From Bacteroidales bacterium (lineage in GTDB: Bacteria > Bacteroidota > Bacteroidia > Bacteroidales > UBA932): a DNA stretch of 5,393 nucleotides. Numbering within the stretch: position 1 is the stretch's first letter; the number at the start of each line of letters is the position of its first letter. The stretch lies in the NCBI GenBank assembly GCA_017614795.1, contig JAGABD010000007.1, positions 1-5,393 on the forward strand, written 5' to 3'. Under the pieces are notes generated by a model. It searched no databases, was not told the DNA's origin, and was given only the letters and a program-made list of their open reading frames with translations. This document shows positions 1 to 5,393 of this stretch, piece after piece. Both the position numbers and the translations under genes were made by a program.

Positions 1-524
1 CGGTAGGGGGTTTCGATGAATATCTGTGTCTGCCGCAGCGCGGCGGAATCTTTCTCACAGCGGCGGATCGCAGAGCGGCGCTCATCGGTCTTTGCGGGCA
101 GATACCCGCGGAAGGCGAAGCTCTGGCCGTCGAGACCCGATGCCATCAGCGCCAGCATAAGCGAAGACGGCCCGATAAGCGGAACTACCTGCACTCCAAT
201 CTTATGGCAGAGTGCTACCAGTCCGGCACCGGGATCCGCCACGGCGGGCAGGCCCGCTTCACTGAAAAGACCCACGTCGCCCCGTTCGAACAGCTGCCCC
301 AGGGCCTTCAGCTCGGCCGCCGAAGTATGCTCGTTGAGCAGATGCAGTTCCAGTTCGTCCACGCGGCCGCGGAAGCCTGCAGCGCTAAGGAAACGGCGGG
401 CGCTTCGCAGCTCTTCCACCACGAATACCCGCAGCCCGCGCAGCACTTCCAGCGTTGCCGTCGGCAGCACCTGCTCCGGTGCCACGTCTCCCAGGGGAGT
501 GGGGATAAGGTAAAGCTTACTCAT
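1..524 (-). CDS. RsmI-like SAM-dependent methyltransferase (tetrapyrrole methylase fold), 3' end cut by window edge
   Basis: This gene starts at ATG 524-522 and runs off the left edge; 174 complete codons are visible, compared with roughly 230-290 residues for the family. The N-terminus ([14 protein letters not shown]) matches the SAM-binding start of the RsmI family, which has a PTPIGNL-type motif in E. coli. Further family landmarks are GLPAVADPG (residues 91-99), PLIGPSS (115-121), GYLPAK (140-145) and FIETPYR (169-175). Canonical RsmI 2'-O-methylates C1402 of 16S rRNA in the cytoplasm. This protein differs at usually conserved places: VEELR (36-40) stands where RsmI has an EDTR motif, and the GTP-like motif is GLP. 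As I recall, Bacteroidota genomes often carry such a divergent RsmI relative, annotated only as a SAM-dependent methyltransferase, so I give no gene symbol and the substrate is uncertain. It overlaps the end of the upstream TamB-like gene by 8 bp and is probably co-transcribed and translationally coupled with it. Fold assignment is confident; the exact substrate is not. Confidence 0.88.
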   Translation of the reverse strand, partial: MSKLYLIPTPLGDVAPEQVLPTATLEVLRGLRVFVVEELRSARRFLSAAGFRGRVDELELHLLNEHTSAAELKALGQLFERGDVGLFSEAGLPAVADPGAGLVALCHKIGVQVVPLIGPSSLMLALMASGLDGQSFAFRGYLPAKTDERRSAIRRCEKDSAALRQTQIFIETPY

Positions 525-3500
525 CGGCCTTCTTTTTCTTTCTCTTGAATATGCTGCGGAACAGGTCGCCCCAGGTATTGAATTCCTTCTGCAGGGTGAT
601 GCCGCCGCCGTTGCGCTGGGTGTTGTCCAGGTATGCCGTGTATTCGTCGGCCGAATGCGAGAAGAGGTTGAGCCGCACCTGGCCCTGTTTGTCGAGTTTC
701 ACGTCGATATCAAGGTCTCCCACAACGTCGCCGTAGGTGGTGGTTCCGGTGGTGCTCTGACGGTTGCCTACGCTGCCGTTCACTTCCACTCGGTTGTTGA
801 AGAGTTCGGTGCTCACTGCCACGTCGAAGAGGTCGGTTCCGGCGCTGTTCTGCTGGTAGCCCAGACCCATGTCGAGCGGAATCTCAAGTCTCGAGAGGAT
901 GTTGCTGAGCTGGCGCGACATTATCTCGGATACGTTGGAATACAGTATGTTCGGGTTGTTCACCACGCCTGACTGCTCGTTGGGGATGAAGGAGCCCGTG
1001 ACCAGCAGGGCGATGAACTGTTTCTGCACCTTGTCTTCGGTGTTCAGGGCGCCCTCCACTTCGGATTTGGTGGAAGGATCGAGGTCGGGCACGTCGATGC
1101 TGAAACTTACCGAAGGCGCCGCCAGACGGTCGGAGATATGTATGCCGCAGTTCACCGGGCGGCGCGTCGAGACCGAAGTGGTATCGGCCAGCAGCCTGTT
1201 GAGCGAGGTGCGCAGCGTGTAGGTTGCTCCGATGTCGAGGATACTCTCCATGATATCGCCGGTGAACGATATGGAGCTGCCGTTGTTGATGCTGAAGTCC
1301 TTGCTCACGATGCCCGGCACTGCGAAGCGGTAGCTGCCCTCGCTTATGCTGTAGTCTCCGGTGATTTCCAGCAGGTCCTTGGACGGGCGGAAGTTCACGT
1401 TGATGGTGCCGTCGCCGCTGAATTTCAGCAGGTTGTCGCCGGTGTTGTCGAGTTCGATTGCGGCCTGAAGGCCCGGATTGGCGCGTACGCGCAGACGGGC
1501 GATGAAGTCGCTGCCGGAGTTCTCTTCCTCCATCGCCTTGCGGCGCTGCTCCAGGAACTGGGCGAGCACGTCGTCGTACGGATCGTTGTACACCGGTTCG
1601 TGGCTGGTGAAGGTCAGCAGGTCGCTGCGGCTTGCAGAGATGGCGCTGGTGAGCGGAACGTGCAGGTTGCCGGTACCGGCCGTAGCAAGGTCGGCGTCGA
1701 GCAGAAGCGCCTCCGTCGGCCCGGATACATACACCTGGCCGTCTGCGAAGAGTTTGCCGCGCACACCCTCGCTGCCGGCGATGTTCAGCACTTCCAGCCT
1801 GCGCAGCCGCATACCCACTCCCATCACTATCTTGCTCAGGTTGCGCAGCCCGATGCTGCCGAACACCGTGCCGCTGCCGCTGACGCCGTCGGTAATGGTG
1901 ATGTCGTCGAAGTGCAGACCGTCGTTGTCGATATGGAACGGACCGTTGATGCCGTAGGTGACGCCTGTGGCCGCTATGCCGATGCGGGCGTGGTCGATGG
2001 CGGCGCCGCGGCTGGCGAGGGTGAGGCTGTCGAGCGGGCCCGATGCGGTGAGGGTGCCGCGCATGCCTCCGGATATGTCGCTGAGGAAGCCGCTGACAAA
2101 CGGTTTCGCGATCACGAGGTTGATGCCGTCGAGGTCGGCCCCCAGTTCCACGGTTCCAGCCTTGGGATGGTAGGTGCCGGAAGCGCTCAGTACCTCGCTG
2201 CCGTCCAGGTTGTTGCGCAGCACGACGTTGAGCTTGTCGTCGGCGTCGTTCCAATAGGCGCCTGCCCTGAGCGTACCGGCGTTCACGCCTCCTATCTGCA
2301 GGGAGTCGCAGTCGAGCGAAGCTATCGCCTTGATGCCGTCGGAGAGGGGAGAGGTGAGCAGGGCCCTGCCGCCGGTGTGGCCGTGGATGTCGTAGTTGTC
2401 TTTGAGGAAGTAGTTTATCACGGACATGTCCACGTCGTCCAGTTTCAGCCGCAGGGTATCGGCCTTTGACTGGGAGACGCCGCCGTCGATGCAGATGCTC
2501 TGGCTGCCGTTGTGCAGACGGAAGCCGTCGATGCTGGCCATTCCGCTGCGCAGGGTTATGAGCGATTCGTCCAGATCCCACTGTTCGCCGTCGAAGCGTA
2601 TGAACGACGACAGCGGCCTGGCGGTGATTTGCAGGGAGTCGCCCGCTTCGCGGGAGATTTCGCCGTCGAGGTAGATTTCGCCCACGTTGTCGAGACCGCG
2701 GATGCCGTCGTACGAGAAGCCTGCGAAGAAGGAGTCGTTATGGGCGTAACCGGTGAGGGCTGCATTGGAGAAGCCGATGCCGGCGATGCTGGTTTCGTCG
2801 CTGAGCACCAGGGCGTTGAGGCTGCCGTCGCGGTTGTCGAAGCTGAGTTCGAGACCCTTGAGGTAGTCGGTCTTCCAGGCGAGGCGCGACGAGGCGAGGC
2901 TGGCGTCGAGAAGGCCGTCGCGGCCCACATCCACCTTGAGCGAGGTGGAGTCGGCGATGTAGAGGCCCGGCATTATGTACGACAGCAGGTCGCGCGTGTC
3001 GTGCATGTTCACTCGGGCGCGCCCCCATGCTGCGGTGGATTTGGCCTTGCTCGCTTCTTTGAAGAGCGACGGCAGTTCGCGTTTGAGGGTTATTTCCAGA
3101 AGGTCGCCGAGCAGCGACTTGATGTCTTTTTCGCCTTCGTAGGAGGCGTCGGCGAAGCCGGAATGCAGGTTGATGGCGTGGCGGCCGGCTCCGTCGCTGG
3201 CCTTTACGGTGACGTTGCCGAGTTCTTTGCGGCCCATTTCGTTCTCCACGCAGAGGTCGCGCACCGAGAAGTCGGCATGGCCGTTCGCAACGGTGGCGGT
3301 GAGTCCGGCCGATACCAGGCTCTTGCCGCGGCGGTCGATGCCCATTGCCTGCAGGTCGGCGTAGCCTATGCTGCCGCCGAGGTTAAGGCTCTTCGCGGCG
3401 ACGTCGCCCGAACCCTCGAGTGCAACGTTCAGCGCCGGGTCGCCGCAGATTACGCGGCCGTTCCAGAGGTGGCCGTCATAGTCGGCCACTGCCTTCATAC

Positions 3501-4971
3501 CCGTGTATTCGTAGCCAAAGAGGCCCAGACGGTCGACCAGCAGCGAATCCACGCTTGCACTGAGGTTCTTGCCTTTGGAACTGAGCCGGAAGCCGGCTTC
3601 GGCAGTGCATTCGCCGATCTGCGGGTTGCCTGTTAATTCGCCGATATTGAGGTTGCGGGTGTCCACGGTGCCCTGCACCTGGATGGGGCCTTTCTTGCTG
3701 GCGAGGCCCTTGACTGATGCCTTGAACGAGGCGCGGCCTATGCGGGAGCCGAGCTTTCCGCTGGTCTGCAGGCGGTTAAGCGGGCCCTTCGCCCTGCCGC
3801 TGAATGAGAAGACGCGGCCGGGGGCGATGTCCTTGAGGTCTGCCTTGACGCCAACTTTCCTTAGGAACTGCTGGAGGCCTTTGGTGGTGAAGGTGAGATT
3901 GTTGATCTTCGCGTCCATCAGCAGCCCTGCGTTGCCTGAGGCACCGGTGAGAGTTCCGGAGAAGTCGGTGGCCACTCCGCTGCCGCGCTCTTTCACTTTG
4001 AGGTGATCCAGGGTGAAGTCGTTGATGTAGCCGGTGAAGCGGCCGCCCTGAAGTGCCAGGTCGAGGGAGGGGAGTCCGGCGCTGCCGAAGGCGTTTATGG
4101 TGCGGAGGTCCAGGTTGCCGCCGTCTACCTTAAGTTCCAGGCGCACCTGCTCCGTGAAATACTTGAAGTCTTCCTTCACGTCCTCCCAGGCCATGGAGTA
4201 GAGCGGGATGGAGGCATCGGACCAGGCGTCCTTGAAACGGATATGGTCGATAGTGGCTTTTCCCATACCCACGCGGGCACGGCCGGTGAGGTTCTCCACG
4301 GTGTAGCCGCACTTTTCGTGAATGGTGAGCATGTCCACAATTCCGGACATACGGCCGCCTGTGTATTTGAGGCTGTGGACTTTGGTGCTGGCGGTGAGGT
4401 CCATGTCGTCCCAGTCGATGCAGCCGGGTTTGGCCTCGAAGGGGAGGGTGTAGTTGACCATACGGTAGCGGAAACCGTTAACCTCCACGTCGTCGGCTTC
4501 GAAGATGTCGGGCGACGGCTTCCGTCCCTTGGGCGGCTCTGGCAGTCCGAAGATGCGTTCGAGGTTGGTGATCATGCCGTTGGAACGAATGTCGCTGTGC
4601 TCGATTGCAATTGCCAGCATGGAATCGTCCACGCGCAGGCGGCTGAAATGCACGCCCTTCTTGGAAAGGATGCTTTTCAAGGAGATTTTTCCGGAGACGC
4701 TCTTTGCGCGGAAGAGGGTGTCGAACCCGTCTGCCCGATTGTAGGGATTGTCGTCCAGAATGACAACGTCCTTGACTGTGAAGGAGTTCACCGGCTCGAT
4801 GGAGATCTGCCCGAAAGAGACGCTGCCGTGGATGTCCTTGGTTGCCTTTTCCAAAAGCTTTTCGGCAATGCCGGTCTGCACCTGGGGAGTCTGCAGGGCA
4901 AGCCACCCCGTTCCGAGCAGGGTGACCACGAATCCCAGGATGCGTGCGGCTATGTCGTTTGTTCTGGCCAT
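517..4971 (-). CDS. tamB: TamB-like translocation/assembly module protein (AsmA-like, TamB C-terminal domain)
   Basis: The 1484-residue product has an N-terminal hydrophobic segment (about residues 7-27, including [16 protein letters not shown]) that fits an inner-membrane signal anchor, with the rest in the periplasm. AsmA-like sequence follows (for example [10 protein letters not shown] near residue 50), then a very long run of short alternating beta-strand-like segments expected of the hydrophobic-groove beta-taco fold. The TamB/DUF490 domain covers roughly the last 450 residues: [12 protein letters not shown] (1205-1216), [15 protein letters not shown] (about 1285-1299), LLVTGSF (about 1322-1328) and a closing [14 protein letters not shown] stretch (1462-1475) before a lysine-rich tail. 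A charged, probably helical segment sits at 1132-1150. Proteobacterial TamB pairs with TamA and, with its AsmA-like relatives, moves phospholipid to the outer membrane; Bacteroidota homologues are presumed to act similarly. The start is the only ATG in frame after an upstream TAG at 4986-4984. The gene is divergent from tsaD across 54 bp. The frame is intact throughout. The family is confident; the substrate is inferred. Confidence 0.93.
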   Translation of the reverse strand: MARTNDIAARILGFVVTLLGTGWLALQTPQVQTGIAEKLLEKATKDIHGSVSFGQISIEPVNSFTVKDVVILDDNPYNRADGFDTLFRAKSVSGKISLKSILSKKGVHFSRLRVDDSMLAIAIEHSDIRSNGMITNLERIFGLPEPPKGRKPSPDIFEADDVEVNGFRYRMVNYTLPFEAKPGCIDWDDMDLTASTKVHSLKYTGGRMSGIVDMLTIHEKCGYTVENLTGRARVGMGKATIDHIRFKDAWSDASIPLYSMAWEDVKEDFKYFTEQVRLELKVDGGNLDLRTINAFGSAGLPSLDLALQGGRFTGYINDFTLDHLKVKERGSGVATDFSGTLTGASGNAGLLMDAKINNLTFTTKGLQQFLRKVGVKADLKDIAPGRVFSFSGRAKGPLNRLQTSGKLGSRIGRASFKASVKGLASKKGPIQVQGTVDTRNLNIGELTGNPQIGECTAEAGFRLSSKGKNLSASVDSLLVDRLGLFGYEYTGMKAVADYDGHLWNGRVICGDPALNVALEGSGDVAAKSLNLGGSIGYADLQAMGIDRRGKSLVSAGLTATVANGHADFSVRDLCVENEMGRKELGNVTVKASDGAGRHAINLHSGFADASYEGEKDIKSLLGDLLEITLKRELPSLFKEASKAKSTAAWGRARVNMHDTRDLLSYIMPGLYIADSTSLKVDVGRDGLLDASLASSRLAWKTDYLKGLELSFDNRDGSLNALVLSDETSIAGIGFSNAALTGYAHNDSFFAGFSYDGIRGLDNVGEIYLDGEISREAGDSLQITARPLSSFIRFDGEQWDLDESLITLRSGMASIDGFRLHNGSQSICIDGGVSQSKADTLRLKLDDVDMSVINYFLKDNYDIHGHTGGRALLTSPLSDGIKAIASLDCDSLQIGGVNAGTLRAGAYWNDADDKLNVVLRNNLDGSEVLSASGTYHPKAGTVELGADLDGINLVIAKPFVSGFLSDISGGMRGTLTASGPLDSLTLASRGAAIDHARIGIAATGVTYGINGPFHIDNDGLHFDDITITDGVSGSGTVFGSIGLRNLSKIVMGVGMRLRRLEVLNIAGSEGVRGKLFADGQVYVSGPTEALLLDADLATAGTGNLHVPLTSAISASRSDLLTFTSHEPVYNDPYDDVLAQFLEQRRKAMEEENSGSDFIARLRVRANPGLQAAIELDNTGDNLLKFSGDGTINVNFRPSKDLLEITGDYSISEGSYRFAVPGIVSKDFSINNGSSISFTGDIMESILDIGATYTLRTSLNRLLADTTSVSTRRPVNCGIHISDRLAAPSVSFSIDVPDLDPSTKSEVEGALNTEDKVQKQFIALLVTGSFIPNEQSGVVNNPNILYSNVSEIMSRQLSNILSRLEIPLDMGLGYQQNSAGTDLFDVAVSTELFNNRVEVNGSVGNRQSTTGTTTYGDVVGDLDIDVKLDKQGQVRLNLFSHSADEYTAYLDNTQRNGGGITLQKEFNTWGDLFRSIFKRKKKKADE
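528..532 (-). promoter_or_regulatory. Purine-rich SD-like site before the methyltransferase start, within the tamB stop overlap
   Basis: On the minus strand GAAGG lies 3 nt before the methyltransferase ATG (524-522), at the end of a purine-rich run that also encodes the lysine tail of the TamB-like protein. The next bases, ATGAGTAA (524-517), hold both the new start codon and the TAA stop of the upstream gene. Translation of the methyltransferase is therefore probably coupled to termination on the upstream gene. The spacing is short for a true Shine-Dalgarno, and Bacteroidota depend little on such sites, so its role is uncertain. Confidence 0.4.
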
Positions 4972-4986
4972 TCTATATGCAATCTA

Positions 4987-4994
4987 CAAAAATA
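4987..4994 (-). promoter_or_regulatory. Putative Bacteroidota -7 promoter element for the tamB-methyltransferase operon
   Basis: Read on the minus strand this is TATTTTTG, a perfect match to the Bacteroidota housekeeping -7 consensus TAnnTTTG. It ends 15 nt before the tamB ATG, which predicts a transcript leader of only about 9-11 nt. A TTTG that could serve as the -33 box occurs at 5024-5021, but its 26-bp spacer is longer than the usual 19-21 bp or so, so the -33 element is weak or absent. The call rests on consensus and position only. Confidence 0.6.
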
Positions 4995-5006
4995 TGAAAT
5001 ATTTTG

Positions 5007-5014
5007 TATTTTTG
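5007..5014 (+). promoter_or_regulatory. Putative Bacteroidota -7 promoter element for tsaD
   Basis: TATTTTTG is a perfect TAnnTTTG match ending 11 nt before the tsaD ATG. The expected transcription start, about 5-7 nt further on, would leave a leader of only about 5-7 nt. A shorter variant, TATTTTG, sits directly before it at 5000-5006, so an alternative start 7-8 nt upstream is possible. No TTTG -33 box is present at the usual distance; that region is instead occupied by the -7 box of the opposite promoter. Confidence 0.6.
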
Positions 5015-5025
5015 CGACAGCAAAC

Positions 5026-5393
5026 ATGTCAGATATCATTTTGGGCATAGAGTCGTCGTGCGACGACACCTCGGCGGCCGTCATCCGCGACGGGTGGCTG
5101 CTCTCGAATGTCATCGCTTCCCAGGAGGTCCACAGGGCCTTCGGAGGGGTGGTGCCTGAGCTGGCTTCCAGGGCGCACGAACAGAACATCGTTCCGGTGG
5201 TGTCGGAGGCGCTTTCTAGGGCCGGAGTTTCGGCTTCGGAGCTCACTGCCATCGCCTTCACCCGCGGGCCCGGGTTACTGGGTTCGCTGCTGGTGGGAAC
5301 CTCCTTTGCAAAGGCTCTCGGCCTGGCGCTGGACATCCCTCTGGTGATGGTGAATCACCTTCAGGGGCATATCCTGGCGGGGTTCGTGAAGGA
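5026..5393 (+). CDS. tsaD: tRNA N6-adenosine threonylcarbamoyltransferase TsaD, 3' end cut by window edge
   Basis: TsaD transfers the threonylcarbamoyl group from threonylcarbamoyl-AMP to A37 of ANN-decoding tRNAs (t6A modification), working in the cytoplasm with TsaB and TsaE after TsaC/TsaC2 makes the intermediate. The 122 visible codons are a little over a third of the usual 335-345 residues. The ASKHA/Kae1 N-terminus is unmistakable: [13 protein letters not shown] (residues 7-19), [12 protein letters not shown] (40-51), [13 protein letters not shown] (79-91) and NHLQGH (110-115). The last holds His111 and His115, the conserved metal-binding HxxxH pair. No key residue is missing in the visible part. 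ATG 5026 is the only plausible start: no in-frame ATG, GTG or TTG lies between it and the end of the divergent gene, and it gives the usual [15 protein letters not shown] N-terminus. There is no Shine-Dalgarno, as is usual in Bacteroidota. Essential or near-essential in many bacteria. Confidence 0.98.
   Translation, partial: MSDIILGIESSCDDTSAAVIRDGWLLSNVIASQEVHRAFGGVVPELASRAHEQNIVPVVSEALSRAGVSASELTAIAFTRGPGLLGSLLVGTSFAKALGLALDIPLVMVNHLQGHILAGFVK

Larger units (their letters stand above)
4987..5014. repeat. 28-bp near-perfect dyad covering both divergent -7 elements
   Basis: CAAAAATA (4987-4994) and TATTTTTG (5007-5014) are exact inverted copies. Between them lies the palindrome AAATATTT (4997-5004), centred on the same point, between positions 5000 and 5001. 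Only the two pairs formed by 4995-4996 and 5005-5006 (tg on each side) break the symmetry, so 24 of 28 positions are symmetric. The dyad overlaps the proposed -7 boxes of both genes. It may be an operator, or simply what two back-to-back AT-rich promoters look like. Confidence 0.75.

Noticed and set aside
16..513. 165-codon plus-strand open frame opposite the methyltransferase gene
   Set aside because: The product is rich in S, R, P and A without domains, while the minus strand carries clear RsmI-family motifs over the same bases.
1138..2469. 443-codon open frame on the plus strand, antisense to tamB
   Set aside because: Its translation is a low-complexity mix rich in V, A, E, G and H with no recognisable domain, and it lies wholly inside the intact, well-supported tamB frame. 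GC-rich codon use in tamB keeps stops out of the opposite strand.
884..2581. 565-codon open frame on the minus strand in another frame of tamB
   Set aside because: The product is dominated by R, Q, H, P and G, typical of an out-of-frame reading of GC-rich DNA. The tamB frame is continuous through the region, so no frameshift is needed.
2101..2730. Recurrent short words such as gatgccgtcg and gccgtcgatgc in tamB, looked at as a possible repeat array
   Set aside because: Copies are short, irregularly spaced and explained by repeated Asp-Gly-Ile/Ile-Asp-Gly codons in beta-strand turns with strong codon bias. No regular unit or spacer is present.
2512..3636. 374-codon open frame on the plus strand, antisense to tamB
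   Set aside because: Same A/V/E/G-rich composition and same antisense phase as the 1138-2469 frame, with no domain and no Bacteroidota-type promoter visible before it. It is a shadow of tamB codon bias.
4950..5336. 128-codon minus-strand open frame across the intergenic gap and antisense to tsaD
   Set aside because: It crosses the AT-rich promoter gap and opposes the unmistakable tsaD frame; its own sequence is S/A/E-rich with no family match.

Overview
The window looks like chromosomal housekeeping DNA from a Bacteroidota bacterium, most likely order Bacteroidales with a GC-rich genome. Three things point there: the protein families, the gene order (tsaD divergent from a very large tamB-type gene), and the only intergenic gap, which carries Bacteroidota-type -7 boxes (TAnnTTTG) and no Shine-Dalgarno sequence before either start. 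The genus cannot be fixed from this sequence. The coding regions are GC-rich, while the 54-bp gap is strongly AT-rich.

Layout, left to right. Positions 1-524 (minus strand) hold the first 174 codons of a tetrapyrrole-methylase-fold, SAM-dependent methyltransferase of the RsmI superfamily; its 3' end lies outside the window. Positions 517-4971 (minus strand) hold one giant gene for a 1484-residue TamB/AsmA-like envelope protein with an N-terminal membrane anchor and a C-terminal TamB domain. The two genes overlap by 8 bp (ATGAGTAA) and are probably co-transcribed. Positions 4972-5025 are a compact divergent promoter region built around a 28-bp near-perfect dyad. Positions 5026-5393 (plus strand) hold the first 122 codons of tsaD, the catalytic subunit for the tRNA t6A37 modification; its 3' end is outside the window.

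How the genes relate: TsaD, and presumably the RsmI-like protein, belong to RNA modification, while the TamB-like protein works in envelope biogenesis, either lipid transport between membranes or outer-membrane protein assembly. No direct functional link between these jobs can be read from the sequence. What joins them is the shared promoter region on one side and the gene overlap on the other.

There are no RNA genes, mobile elements, CRISPR arrays or large repeats. The long open frames on the plus strand inside 1138-3636 are antisense shadows of the TamB gene. I found no convincing undescribed system. The points most worth a second look are the symmetric divergent promoter and the divergence of the RsmI-like protein from canonical RsmI.
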